Source: UBA8199 sp964507045
Lineage (GTDB): Bacteria; Verrucomicrobiota; Verrucomicrobiia; Limisphaerales; UBA8199
Assembly (NCBI GenBank): GCA_964507045.1
Contig: CAZDOO010000022.1
Span: forward strand, 1-64,000
Reading direction: 5' to 3'
Length of the DNA: 64,000 nucleotides
Below the pieces are notes generated by a model. The model was given only the letters and a program-made list of their open reading frames with translations. It was not told the DNA's origin and did not search any database. Made by a program: the position numbers and the translations under genes. This document shows, one piece after another, positions 1-8,164 of the stretch (positions within the stretch are counted from its first letter, which is position 1; every line of letters begins with the position of its first letter).

Positions 1-486
1 CCACATGAGGCTCAATAAAAAGAACGGCAGCGAGAGGGTGTTCTTCAGCTCGGAAATCCAAGCCACCGAGGTTACACCGACCGGATGGACGGCAAAGATC
101 ATGGCCGCCAGCCAGGGGGCAGGTGTTCGTAACTGCGCCAGCACGCGCCACAAAAGCACCGCGCTGGCGGTGTGCAGCAGGACGTTGACGACGTGATAGC
201 CCAGGGGGTGATTGCCCCACGCCAGCCACTCCAGCCAGAAGGCCACGTAGCTGAGCGGGAAATCCGTGCGGAACCAGACTGAGCCCAGCCCCAGCTCGCC
301 CGTCACCAACGGGTTCCGATGCACTACGAGAAAGTCGTCCCAAAGGAATTGACCGCGCAGCGCAGGCCAGCAAACCCCGAAGGCGGCCAGCAGCAGAATT
401 ACCGCGCCCGCAGTCAGCCGTGGCCAGGCTTCCTGAGGCTCCAGCAGCCGCTCCGGCTTTTCCGTCAGCTCAGGCGCATTCGACAT
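1..486 (-). CDS. TMTC/GT-C-like multi-pass membrane protein, N-terminal fragment
   Basis: Only the first 162 residues are in the window; the frame is open from the ATG at 486 to base 1, so the gene is cut by the left edge. A leader of about 25 residues is followed by a membrane segment (26-42) and then FLWDDF (47-52), whose paired Asp residues sit in the first outer loop. Blocks WGNHPLGYHVVN and AVHPV with SVAWISELKN follow near residues 100-150. This pattern is typical of bacterial proteins that join a GT-C-like membrane half to C-terminal TPR repeats (compare eukaryotic TMTC proteins, DUF1736). A sugar-transfer role at the membrane is inferred; the TPR half cannot be seen. It lies 153 bases downstream of the acyl-CoA ligase, on the same strand. 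Confidence 0.7.
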   Translation of the reverse strand, partial: MSNAPELTEKPERLLEPQEAWPRLTAGAVILLLAAFGVCWPALRGQFLWDDFLVVHRNPLVTGELGLGSVWFRTDFPLSYVAFWLEWLAWGNHPLGYHVVNVLLHTASAVLLWRVLAQLRTPAPWLAAMIFAVHPVGVTSVAWISELKNTLSLPFFLLSLMW

Positions 487-639
487 GCGATTCCCATTGG
501 TTTGTGCTCAAGCCAGATGTCTGGTGCCTGCGCAGCCACCGACAGCAGTCGGCGCGTTCCTGACGCCCTGCAAATGCCACCGACTGTCCTGATCGGCTAC
601 GGGCTGCTGGCGAATCGTTGGGGGCATCAAATAGAAGGT

Positions 640-2232
640 TCAGGCGGAGGCGGATCGCCGGAGCTCGGCGTGGCGCGTTTTGCCGCTGGTGGTCTTCGGC
701 AGCTCCTGCACGAATTCGACTTCGCGCGGGTACTTGTAGGCGGCCACGAGGTTCTTGCAGTGGGTCTGCAACTCGGCCTTGAGTTCCGGAGTGCCCTCAA
801 TTCCAGGCCGCAGGACCACGCACGCCTTGACAATCTGCCCGCGCAGCACATCCGGCTGCCCCACCACCGCAACCTCCAGCACGGCCGGATGTTCCATCAG
901 CGCGCTCTCCACCTCAAACGGGCCAATCCGGTAGCCGGAACTCTTGATCACATCATCCTTGCGGCCAATGAACCAGAAATAGCCATCGGCATCGCGCGTG
1001 GCGCGGTCGCCGGTCAGGTACCAGTCACCCCGGAATTGGGCCGACATTTCCCGGGAATTGAGCCAGTACTCGCTGAAGAGGCCCACCGGGCGGTGCGGCT
1101 TGACCCGCACGGCCACCTCCCCTTCCTTTCCCGCCGGCACTTCCTGCAGGTGCTCGTCCAGCAGCGCGACCGTGTAACCGGGCGTGGCCTTGCCCATCGA
1201 ACCGGGCTTTACCGCTTGGCCCAGCGAACGAAAATTGCCGATCAGGACCACGGTTTCCGTCTGGCCGTAGGCTTCGTAGAGGGTCAAACCGGTAGCCTCG
1301 CGCCAGCGATTCAGCACTTCCGGGTTAAGCGGCTCGCCGGCGCTGACGCAATGCCGCAGGCGTGGAAAGCGCCAGCGTGACAAATCCTGCCGGACGATGA
1401 GCCGCAGCGCCGTTGGCGGCGCGCACCAGGTGGTAATGGGAAACGCCGCCAGCGTTTCGAGCGTCAGGGCGGGGTCGAACTTGCCGTGAGTGTCCAATGC
1501 GAATACGCACGCCCCCATTTGCCACGGGCCGTAGAAGCTCGACCACGCGGCCTTCCCCCAGCCGAGGTCGGACAGGTTCCAATGGATGTCGTCGGGCCGC
1601 AGGTCCAGCCAGAACTGGCCGGTCGCCCGATGGCCCAGCCCGTAGCTTGCCTGCGTGTGCAACACCATTTTGGGGTCCCCGGTCGTTGCGCTGGTGAAAT
1701 AGATGATACCGGGATCATCGCTGCGGGTCGGTTCGCCGCAAAACCTGGAGCTGGCCTCGCGGACCCCGCTGTCGAAATCAATCCAGCCCGGGCGCTGATC
1801 GCCAATCAGCAGTCGAATTCCTTCAAAGCCGCCCAGCTTCGCCACTCCCTCCGGGCTGGTGATAACTGCGCGGATGCGCGCGCTGCCCAACCGGTAGGCC
1901 ACATCGCGCGCCGTCAGCAGCAGCGTGGCGGGCACCGGCACCGCCCCCAACCGGATGAGGCCAAGCATGCCAATCCACCATTGCGGCACGCGCGGCAACA
2001 TGAGCAGGACACGATCACCGCGCTCGATCCCATTGGCGCGCAGGCAGTTGGCAGCCTGGCAGCTCAGCCTGGCCAGTTGCCGGAAGCTGAATTTCTGCTC
2101 CGTTCCCGCCGCGGCGTTGACGCACCAAAGCGCCGGCGCGTCCGGCTGCTCCTTGGCCCACCGATCAATCACGTCGGTGGCAAAGTTGAAATGGAGCGGC
2201 GCTTTGATTGCTTCCGGGTTTGCGCTGTGCAT
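640..2232 (-). CDS. Acyl-CoA synthetase (AMP-forming, medium-chain type)
   Basis: ANL-superfamily ligase of 530 residues, a normal length, predicted cytosolic. It activates a carboxylic acid through an acyl-adenylate and passes it to CoA. Visible motifs: phosphate-binding loop TSATTGDPK (180-188), YEAYGQTET (319-327), TGD (407-409), the hinge region FIGRKDDVIKSSGYRIGP (421-438) and the C-terminal PKTTSGKTR with catalytic Lys518. The HFNFATDVIDRWA opening is typical of the medium-chain acyl-CoA synthetase subgroup. Start: the ATG at 2232 places that block about 13 residues in, as usual for the family. An ATG at 2295 overlaps the upstream stop (ATGA) and would add 21 mostly hydrophobic residues; translational coupling makes it a real alternative. 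The chain-length preference cannot be read from sequence. Confidence 0.88.
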   Translation of the reverse strand: MHSANPEAIKAPLHFNFATDVIDRWAKEQPDAPALWCVNAAAGTEQKFSFRQLARLSCQAANCLRANGIERGDRVLLMLPRVPQWWIGMLGLIRLGAVPVPATLLLTARDVAYRLGSARIRAVITSPEGVAKLGGFEGIRLLIGDQRPGWIDFDSGVREASSRFCGEPTRSDDPGIIYFTSATTGDPKMVLHTQASYGLGHRATGQFWLDLRPDDIHWNLSDLGWGKAAWSSFYGPWQMGACVFALDTHGKFDPALTLETLAAFPITTWCAPPTALRLIVRQDLSRWRFPRLRHCVSAGEPLNPEVLNRWREATGLTLYEAYGQTETVVLIGNFRSLGQAVKPGSMGKATPGYTVALLDEHLQEVPAGKEGEVAVRVKPHRPVGLFSEYWLNSREMSAQFRGDWYLTGDRATRDADGYFWFIGRKDDVIKSSGYRIGPFEVESALMEHPAVLEVAVVGQPDVLRGQIVKACVVLRPGIEGTPELKAELQTHCKNLVAAYKYPREVEFVQELPKTTSGKTRHAELRRSASA

Positions 2233-2291
2233 TGAAACAAGGAATACCGAGGCCGAGAACCAAAGTAAAGCCGAGGCCGCTGTCGGCGCAG

Positions 2292-3785
2292 TCATGCCGG
2301 CGGCTCGGCGGACTTCTTTAGCTGCTTGAGCTTTTGCGCCTCGGGCCTGGCGGCATAGTAGTGGTCGAGCGGGTAGCAGCCGCTGACCAGCCCGTTGCGG
2401 GGTGCCGTAGTGCAGTCGCTGAAGGTGCGGCAAATGAACTTGGACGAGATGGTCCCCCGCCCTATCGCGTCCGCCAGGATGGTCGGGTAGGACAGCACCA
2501 TGCGACCAATGCCGATGAGGTCGGCCCAGCCGTGGCGCAGAACGTATTGAGCGACGTGGGGGAGGTATTCCTGAAGGTAGCTGTAGGCGCTGCCGACGAC
2601 CAGGAGGCTCTTGGGCGCACGCGCCTTGAGCTGCCGCACAACGTTGATCTGGCGGGCAACGCCAACGAGCGGATCCTCGGGCGGCTGGTAGCCGTCTGAA
2701 GGCGGATACGCGGCGGGGCGCTGGATGTGAGGATTGTAGTAGGGCGAGCCGGCGGTGAGGTTGACGATCTTGACCCCGAGCGCGGCACACAGGTCGAGGA
2801 ACTGGAAGGTCTCCGCCAGGTCGTAGGCGATGGGGTTCTCCTGGTCTACGCCGAAACCATAGCGATAAGGCAAGCAATGGGTGAATGGCACCGGCACGCC
2901 GGGGCCGGGTTTGCCCGGGCGGGAGAGCGTGGGGTCGGGCCGAAACGGAACAAGATCAAAGGCGCTCAGGCGGACGGCCAGTTCGATCCGGTTGCCGCTG
3001 GCGCGAATGCCGGCCACGATGTCGCGCAGCATGCGGGTGCGATTCTCCAAAGAGCCGCCGTACTTGCCCGGCCGGGTGAAGGCGCTCAGGAGTTCATGCA
3101 GGAGATAACCGTGGCAATGCTTGATGTCCACGAAGTCCGCGCCCACATCCCAGGCGATCCGGGCGGCAGCCACGTAATCTTCGACGAGGCGGTCAAGCTC
3201 GCTGTCCGTCCATACCTGGGCGTCGCTCGTGACCTTGAAGCTCGCGTCGAGAATGGGATGCCGATAGGCGACCCGCGGTTCCAGGCGGGAGTTGTCGTTG
3301 GGTTTGCAGAAGCGGCCGGAGTGGGTTAGTTGAAAACCGATGACAAGATCGTCCGTGCTGTCGTAACGCTGCTTGTGGGTGGCCACGAGCGCCTGCCGAA
3401 GCTTCGCCAGGTCCGCTTTGTTCCGTTCCCCGATGATGAGTTGGTTGGGGTTGGCCCGCCCATCAGGCCGGACCGCCATGGCCTCGCCGCCACAAATGAG
3501 CTTGGCACCGCTTGCGCCAAATCGCTGCCAGCGCCGGAGGACTTCGGGCGTGATGCCCCCGTCAAGGGTGCCATCCCACCCCTCCATGGGCTGAACCGCA
3601 TAGCGGTTGCCGATCTGTTTGCCATTGATAGCCACCGTCAGGAGGGGATGGGCGAGGGGCGAGCCGGAACCCATGGCGATGGCGTCCTCGCAGGGCAGTT
3701 CTATTCCAAGTGAAGCGACGTGGGCACGGAACTCGGCGACGGTCTTGAGCGACGGGATGCGCGTAAGCTTGGCGGGGGCGGACAT
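2292..3785 (-). CDS. NADH:flavin oxidoreductase, Old Yellow Enzyme family
   Basis: FMN-dependent TIM-barrel oxidoreductase of about 497 residues, without the C-terminal NAD/FAD half of 2,4-dienoyl-CoA reductases. Visible: the QLTHSGRF strand (152-159), the active-site HCHGYLLHELLSAF block (223-236), and PGKYGGSLENRTRM (239-252). The C-terminus carries a cysteine-containing CRTFSDCTTAPRNG segment that is common in this subgroup. It should reduce activated alkenes with NAD(P)H; the substrate is unknown. It sits immediately upstream of the acyl-CoA ligase, so an enoyl-CoA or aromatic-acid route is possible but inferred. Start: ATG at 3785; a TTG at 3797 would add four residues. It is divergent from the zinc-ribbon gene at 3900. 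Confidence 0.85.
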   Translation of the reverse strand: MSAPAKLTRIPSLKTVAEFRAHVASLGIELPCEDAIAMGSGSPLAHPLLTVAINGKQIGNRYAVQPMEGWDGTLDGGITPEVLRRWQRFGASGAKLICGGEAMAVRPDGRANPNQLIIGERNKADLAKLRQALVATHKQRYDSTDDLVIGFQLTHSGRFCKPNDNSRLEPRVAYRHPILDASFKVTSDAQVWTDSELDRLVEDYVAAARIAWDVGADFVDIKHCHGYLLHELLSAFTRPGKYGGSLENRTRMLRDIVAGIRASGNRIELAVRLSAFDLVPFRPDPTLSRPGKPGPGVPVPFTHCLPYRYGFGVDQENPIAYDLAETFQFLDLCAALGVKIVNLTAGSPYYNPHIQRPAAYPPSDGYQPPEDPLVGVARQINVVRQLKARAPKSLLVVGSAYSYLQEYLPHVAQYVLRHGWADLIGIGRMVLSYPTILADAIGRGTISSKFICRTFSDCTTAPRNGLVSGCYPLDHYYAARPEAQKLKQLKKSAEPPA

Positions 3786-3899
3786 AGACTTCGGCAACTA
3801 TGAACGCCGGGCAACGCACAGGCGAGCCATTACTTGCCGCTCAACAAAGGCACGAATGCCAACTGGCCAGGGCGCCCCGTTCGCGGTAGGATGCCGACA

Positions 3900-4259
3900 A
3901 TGAATGATCGCGAGGCGGTCAAGGTGTTGATCGTAAATGATGACGGGCAGTATCTCGCCGGGACCGCCTTTGAGTGGGGATTCACCGACGACCGCGGCAA
4001 GGCCAGGGTTTTTGACTATCAAGCCGACCGGGTCGCGGAACTGGTCGAACTGGTCCGCAAAGTCCACGGCAGAGTCTGGATTGCCGTCAAGCTTGACCCG
4101 CGGGAAGTCTTTGAGTTTTGCGATCGGTGCGGGTGCCGGCTGCGGGCGTTCAAGGCCTACTTTGATGGGCGTCAGTTTCTATGCAGCGATTGCCGGCAGG
4201 TCGGGACCAAGGTTCCCACCGGCTCTTTGCCGCCAGCAGCCAGCGGCGAGCCTCCGTAA
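3900..4259 (+). CDS. Small zinc-ribbon protein of unknown function
   Basis: A protein of 119 residues that I do not recognise by name. The N-terminal half (1-70) looks like an alpha/beta domain. The C-terminal half carries CDRC (74-77) and CSDC (95-98), a two-knuckle zinc-ribbon arrangement, followed by a Pro-rich tail. The start at 3900 is preferred because TAGGA lies eight bases upstream; the in-frame ATG at 3891 would add three residues. It is divergent from the Old Yellow Enzyme gene and upstream of the small tandem paralogues. A metal-binding or nucleic-acid-binding role is plausible but unproven. Confidence 0.6.
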   Translation: MNDREAVKVLIVNDDGQYLAGTAFEWGFTDDRGKARVFDYQADRVAELVELVRKVHGRVWIAVKLDPREVFEFCDRCGCRLRAFKAYFDGRQFLCSDCRQVGTKVPTGSLPPAASGEPP

Positions 4260-4410
4260 TTCTGCGTGCGGGGCTTCAGTATAAGTGCGGATTGTGCCCC
4301 GCGCAGCTTTCTGTGATAGTGGTCCTCGGCAGTGAGGCGCATCGTTCCCGTCGTGCTGCCGAATCATGAAAGGTGACCGGGCTGACATGGTGGAGTAGCG
4401 GAAGAAGTCC

Positions 4411-4710
4411 ATGAAAGTGTTTTTACGGGACACTCAAACCAGGTGGTTTTACCAAGGGCCATCACAGTGGACGGCTGACCAGGAGGCGGCACTCGACCTT
4501 CAGCAGGTGGCTCGGGCGGTTGAGCGCATTTTCGAAGCCCACTTGGAAAACGTGGAGATTCTCCTCAGCTACGACGAACCCCGATACGATTTAGTGCTGC
4601 CCGTTCCCGCATCGCCATCCCGATTGGAAGCTCACAGCCGAGCTCAGCCCAAGCGGCAAAACGTGCCGGGGCAGTCGGCACACGCAAACAAGAAAGGATC
4701 CCCGCTGTGA
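4411..4710 (+). CDS. Small hypothetical protein, first of two tandem paralogues
   Basis: A soluble protein of 99 residues, preceded by GGAAGAAG. I do not recognise the family. Residues 9-67 align with the next gene: RTxxYF-like start, QWT, an acidic/Pro spacer, an A..A helix, HLENVEILL against HLSDVELVL, then EPRYDLVLPV. The basic C-terminal tail (about 70-99) is absent from the neighbour. No signal peptide, membrane segment or metal site is visible. The two genes look like a tandem duplication with a shared unknown role. Confidence 0.55.
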   Translation: MKVFLRDTQTRWFYQGPSQWTADQEAALDLQQVARAVERIFEAHLENVEILLSYDEPRYDLVLPVPASPSRLEAHSRAQPKRQNVPGQSAHANKKGSPL

Positions 4711-4766
4711 ATAACCTGTGAATAAGTAGTGCATATTTTCACTTGGTATTCACCAACTTATTTACA
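4706..4766. promoter_or_regulatory. AT-rich gap with DnaA-box-like 9-mers
   Basis: TGTGAATAA occurs at 4706-4714 and again at 4717-4725, exactly 11 bases apart in the same orientation. TTATTTACA lies at 4758-4766 in the opposite orientation. TGTGAATAA is the reverse complement of TTATTCACA, which fits the TTATNCACA form of the DnaA box; the third site has one mismatch. The bases between are unusually AT-rich for this window. GTGAATAAGT (4718-4727) and ACTTATTTAC (4756-4765) also form an imperfect dyad, so a repressor site or promoter for the downstream gene is an equally fair reading. Confidence 0.3.
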
Positions 4767-4777
4767 AGGATTGCACC

Positions 4778-5002
4778 ATGCGGCGGTTGCTCAAGAGCTT
4801 AAGGACTCACGAGTACTTTGGACAGGGCCATTGGACGCCTGACCCTACCCAGGCCCAGGACTTTCCCGACTCGGGCAAAGCCATTGACACTTGCCTCAGG
4901 TATCATCTCAGCGACGTGGAACTGGTCCTGCAACTCAGCACAGAACCTCGCGAGCCTTACGACACGCATTTGCGGTTGTTCGACTACGGGCCCTACGCCT
5001 GA
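4778..5002 (+). CDS. Small hypothetical protein, second of two tandem paralogues
   Basis: A soluble protein of 74 residues with AGGA seven bases before its ATG. It aligns over nearly its full length with the gene 67 bases upstream: RTHEYFGQGHWTPD, then HLSDVELVLQL, then EPREPYDTHLRLF. No known domain is recognised. It is followed after 45 bases by dtd on the same strand and may be cotranscribed with it. The function is unknown. Confidence 0.5.
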   Translation: MRRLLKSLRTHEYFGQGHWTPDPTQAQDFPDSGKAIDTCLRYHLSDVELVLQLSTEPREPYDTHLRLFDYGPYA

Positions 5003-5047
5003 GGTGCCGGCGGCGACATTGGGCTGTTAGTCCAGTAAATCCCACTG

Positions 5048-5500
5048 ATGCGCGCCGTCATTCAACGCGTTGCCGAGGCCAAAGTCAGCATTGCCAGCGT
5101 GGTCAAAGGGGCCATCGAGCGCGGATTACTTGTGTTGCTGGCCGTGGAGGAGGCCGACACGCAGGAGGACATCGAATGGCTCAGCGGCAAGATTGTCCGG
5201 CTCCGGGTGTTCCCTGACGACGCCGGGGTGATGAATCGCTCGGTGCAGGAGGCGCAGGGCGGCATCCTGCTGGTCAGTCAGTTCACCCTGTTTGCCAGCA
5301 CGAAAAAGGGCAACCGGCCTTCCTACAGTCGCTCAGCCCCTCCCGAGGTTGCGGTGCCGCTCTACGAGCAGTTCATTCAAAGGCTGGCTCATGATCTGGC
5401 CAAAACCGTCGAAACTGGTGAATTCGGAGCGGACATGCAGGTAAGCCTGATTAACGACGGACCGGTGACAATTATCATTGATTCCAAGGCACGAGAGTGA
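5048..5500 (+). CDS. dtd: D-aminoacyl-tRNA deacylase
   Basis: The 150-residue length and the sequence fit DTD. It hydrolyses D-aminoacyl-tRNA (and Gly-tRNAAla) in the cytosol as a proofreading step. Visible signatures: the MRAVIQRV N-terminus, the SQFTLFAST segment with GNRPSYSRSAPPE, and near the C-terminus NDGPVTIIID, which carries the conserved Gly-Pro group of the cross-subunit active site family. The stop is only nine bases from the convergent GspF stop. Confidence 0.95.
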   Translation: MRAVIQRVAEAKVSIASVVKGAIERGLLVLLAVEEADTQEDIEWLSGKIVRLRVFPDDAGVMNRSVQEAQGGILLVSQFTLFASTKKGNRPSYSRSAPPEVAVPLYEQFIQRLAHDLAKTVETGEFGADMQVSLINDGPVTIIIDSKARE

Positions 5501-5509
5501 TTCGTCGAG

Positions 5510-6802
5510 TCAGTTGTCTGCCGGACCGTGGAGGTTGCCACTGTTGTCAGGGTTGAAGCCAACCAACGGCAGAAACAGCGCCACCACAATGCTGCCGACA
5601 ATCACCGCCAGGAAGACAATCATGATGGGCTCGAGCAGGGAGGTCATGGCCGTTATGGCGTTGTCCACCTCGTCGTCGTAAGTGTCGGCGATCTTCATCA
5701 GCATTTCGGGTAAGGCGCCAGTTTGCTCGCCGACATCAACCATGCCGGCCACCATCGCCGGAAACACCGTGGAGGCCTTCAAAGCCGGGGCGATGGGGTC
5801 TCCTTCCTTAACGCGCTGGTGGACTTCGGAGATTACCCGGCCGACGACCGCATTGCCGGCGGTTTCCTTCACGATGATGAGTGCTTGGAGCACCGGAACA
5901 CCGCTGCTGAGCAGGGTTCCCAGCGTCCGTGCAAACCGGGAGATCGCAGCCTTACGAAAGATTGGGCCGAGCAAGGGCATGGTTAACTTGAAGGAGTCAA
6001 CAAGCCGCCGCCCCCAGTCAGTCCGCGCAATCAGCAAGCCAGCTGTGCCAACCAAGGCGGCAGCGACAGCGAGCAGCGGGATGTAATGCGTTACGGCCCC
6101 GCTGAGGTTGAGGACGAATCGGGTGCAAACCGGCAGTTCGCCCCCGCCGGACAAGGCTTCGAGGACCTCCTTGAATCGTGGCACGACGTATGTCATCAGC
6201 AGAGTGAGAATGGCCACAGCAACGCACAGGACCGCACAGGGGTAATACATAGCCGCTTTCACCTTGCCCTTGATCTTCTGGGCCTTCTCCATGAAATCGG
6301 CCAGCCGCCGGAGGGCCACATCCAATGCGCCGCTGATTTCGCCCGCCTTGACCATATTCTCATACAACCGGTTGAAGGTCTTGGGCCAGGGAGCCAAGGT
6401 CTCCGCAAATGAACCTCCGTTCTCGATGCCGGCCGCGAGCTCTCCAACCGTCCGCCGCAGGCCACGGCTTTCCGCCTGTTCCTGCAGGATTCTCAACGCA
6501 CGCAGCAACGGCATTCCCGCCTCGATTAGCGTGGCTAGTTGACGAGTGAAAACCGTCAGAGTGACGGCCTTAATCACACTCCTCCAGGCTGGGAGAGGCC
6601 AGTTCCAAGCCCTCGGCTGTGACTGCGGTTTCGAGCGGGTTAGAGCCGCGCGAAGGTTGCGCGGATTTGCCGCGAGAATCCTGGTGGGGAACAATCCCAT
6701 CTGCTTGATTCGCCGCACAGCCTCACTCTGATCGGAAACATCGAGCGTGCCGCGACATTGGATGCCCCGCAGATCAACCGCCACATAGGAGTAGTTTGAC
6801 AT
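5510..6802 (-). CDS. GspF/PilC-family inner-membrane platform protein
   Basis: A protein of 430 residues. It has an N-terminal pilin-system domain (YSYVAVDLRG, then QMGLFPTRI) and two repeated T2SSF helical domains. The first contains FTRQLATLIEAGMPLLRALRIL; the second contains FARTLGTLLSSGVPVLQAL and GGMVDVGEQTG-like sequence. Hydrophobic segments lie between and after the domains. Such proteins form the cytoplasmic-membrane platform on which the ATPase works in type II secretion or type IV pili. Start: the ATG at 6802 follows GGGAGG by five bases; a longer frame to 6871 has no such support. No GspE, GspG or pilin gene is near, so its partners must lie elsewhere. Confidence 0.88.
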   Translation of the reverse strand: MSNYSYVAVDLRGIQCRGTLDVSDQSEAVRRIKQMGLFPTRILAANPRNLRAALTRSKPQSQPRAWNWPLPAWRSVIKAVTLTVFTRQLATLIEAGMPLLRALRILQEQAESRGLRRTVGELAAGIENGGSFAETLAPWPKTFNRLYENMVKAGEISGALDVALRRLADFMEKAQKIKGKVKAAMYYPCAVLCVAVAILTLLMTYVVPRFKEVLEALSGGGELPVCTRFVLNLSGAVTHYIPLLAVAAALVGTAGLLIARTDWGRRLVDSFKLTMPLLGPIFRKAAISRFARTLGTLLSSGVPVLQALIIVKETAGNAVVGRVISEVHQRVKEGDPIAPALKASTVFPAMVAGMVDVGEQTGALPEMLMKIADTYDDEVDNAITAMTSLLEPIMIVFLAVIVGSIVVALFLPLVGFNPDNSGNLHGPADN

Positions 6803-7180
6803 AAGCACCTCCCGGATTTGAGTGTCAACTATGCCATTTGGATACGACGCACATACCACTTGTTTTGACATCCCTAACGGGAATAGCTCACGTGGAACTG
6901 TGCCGGTCGGGCGCCTGAAGCGGCCATTTGGAAGACCACGGGCTGGTGAATGTGAACGGGCAGCGGCGGACAGAAAGCGCGAATTGCCCCGCCGCCGACA
7001 GATTACGTCAAGGTGCCGGGCGGTACCGCAGCCATCAGTGATTCGCTATAGGCTCCGGCGTGAGCCGCGAACAATCGCGAGCCCGGATACGATTGGAGGA
7101 TACTCTCGAGCCATGCCGCACCGGGATAGCCCAGGCAGCTCGTCCGCCCAGGTGAATGAATTCGGGCAGTGTTGATCCGG
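6803..7180. other. Intergenic stretch, no gene supported
   Basis: This 378-base gap separates gspF (its 5' side) from the stop of the DUF5684 gene, both on the minus strand. It contains the GGGAGG ribosome-binding site of gspF at about 6808-6813 and presumably the promoter. The plus-strand frame across it (6822-7175) is rich in Arg, Pro and Ser and has neither a ribosome-binding site nor family features, so I treat it as noise. No strong hairpin was found. Confidence 0.6.
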
Positions 7181-7987
7181 TCAGGCCGTCTGCAGGGTCA
7201 TTATGTTCGGCTCGGGCCTCTCGTCATCCTTGTCAGCTACGCTGTCAGAGAAGGCCAGGTACAGGAAGGCAAAGACGTTGGTGATCGGCAATAACAGCAG
7301 CACGCCAACCCAGACACTTTTGCCCCGCGCCTTGGCAATCTTCAGCGGCCAGAGAATCGTCGGCACCAGGTTGAGCAGCGGCACGAAATAGGCAAGAAAC
7401 CACCAGCCGGACATCCCCGCTGCCCGCAGCATTGGGATAAGCTGCAGTACCGGCAGCCACACCAGAATGCCTGGCGCCTTGCCGGTCTTGCGGCAAATCA
7501 ACAGGCAGCAATAGCTGTAGAACAAGTGGAGCAGCAGCATTACGCCCGAGACGGCAAGAATCAGTTTAGGACCGATTCGGGCCATTGAAGCCAGCGCATA
7601 CTCGCGGCGGCTCCAGGTCTGCTTCAACTGGCTCTTAAGGACTTTCGCTTCCGGCATCCCCAGTTTAGCCATCTCCCGGCTTGCCCACACCGCCGCCCGA
7701 TTGGTCGAGCCCTTCGACTCCGCCAGACCATAACCAAGCTGCTGCTGGATTTCCATCGGGAGTTCGGCGACTTTGAGGCTGGTCATTCCGCCGGCGTGGA
7801 GAATGAAGATGTAATTCTTGGCCTTCGTGGTGACTGTCACATTGGTGTATGCCACTGTCCTCGTTTGGAGCACCGCAAATCTGTCCTCCTGTGCCCCAGC
7901 CACCGACGAAGGCAGCATCAGCCAGATGATTACCGCCAGCGCGGCCAGCGCTTTCAGGGCGTTATAATGGACTCTTAGGGCATTCAT
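7181..7987 (-). CDS. DUF5684-like membrane protein
   Basis: A protein of about 268 residues from the ATG at 7987 (another ATG lies at 7993). A signal peptide or first membrane segment (about 8-30, ending AGA-QE) is followed by a soluble, probably exported, region of about 110 residues. The C-terminal half has the DUF5684 pattern: a helix ending CLLICRKTGKAPG, then LVWLPVLQLIPML, GMSGWWFLAYFVPLLNL, KIAKARGKSVWVGVLLL and a final LAFSD. Such domains occur beside signal-peptidase-like or unknown membrane proteins; no catalytic residues are visible. It lies downstream of the Gld-type operon on the same strand. The function is unknown. Confidence 0.65.
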   Translation of the reverse strand: MNALRVHYNALKALAALAVIIWLMLPSSVAGAQEDRFAVLQTRTVAYTNVTVTTKAKNYIFILHAGGMTSLKVAELPMEIQQQLGYGLAESKGSTNRAAVWASREMAKLGMPEAKVLKSQLKQTWSRREYALASMARIGPKLILAVSGVMLLLHLFYSYCCLLICRKTGKAPGILVWLPVLQLIPMLRAAGMSGWWFLAYFVPLLNLVPTILWPLKIAKARGKSVWVGVLLLLPITNVFAFLYLAFSDSVADKDDERPEPNIMTLQTA

Positions 7988-8164
7988 GCGCATCGCGTTC
8001 ACAGCGCGCCACCAAGGAATCGGCGCGTTTGCGCGAATGAACCGCACGAGCTGTGCCACGCAGTGACACCAGGGCCGCGCCGGCCGCAAGCACCGCCGCC
8101 CGGCTTGCGGCGGGGGAATCTGTAGCTGGAAGATCTAGGACGCCGCTCTGAAGCGGCGCCGGGA

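Noticed and set aside
319..1380. Long plus-strand open frame opposite the acyl-CoA ligase
   Set aside because: It lies antisense to a well-supported ligase gene and to a gap, has no recognisable domain, and its Arg/Gly/His-rich composition is typical of antisense frames in GC-rich DNA. The same holds for the long antisense frames at 19946-21319, 54159-55907, 57267-58499 and 60005-61411.
2232..2877. N-terminal extension of the acyl-CoA ligase to a 745-residue protein
   Set aside because: The extra part runs through the Old Yellow Enzyme gene in another frame and has no domain; a start at 2232 or 2295 fits the family.
4706..4766. Chromosome origin (oriC)
   Set aside because: Only two good DnaA-box matches and one weak one, in a gap of 67 bases, with no dnaA, dnaN, gidA or similar gene nearby. 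Kept as a regulatory site only.
6822..7175. Plus-strand frame of 117 codons in the gap before gspF
   Set aside because: No ribosome-binding site, a biased Arg/Pro/Ser composition and no family features; it also starts inside the gspF leader.
8040..8164. Two short GC-rich hairpins between the DUF4340 gene and the DUF5684 gene as a terminator
   Set aside because: CCGCCGC/GCGGCGG and GCCGCT/AGCGGC stems exist but neither is followed by a T-run, and such stems arise often by chance in this GC-rich DNA.
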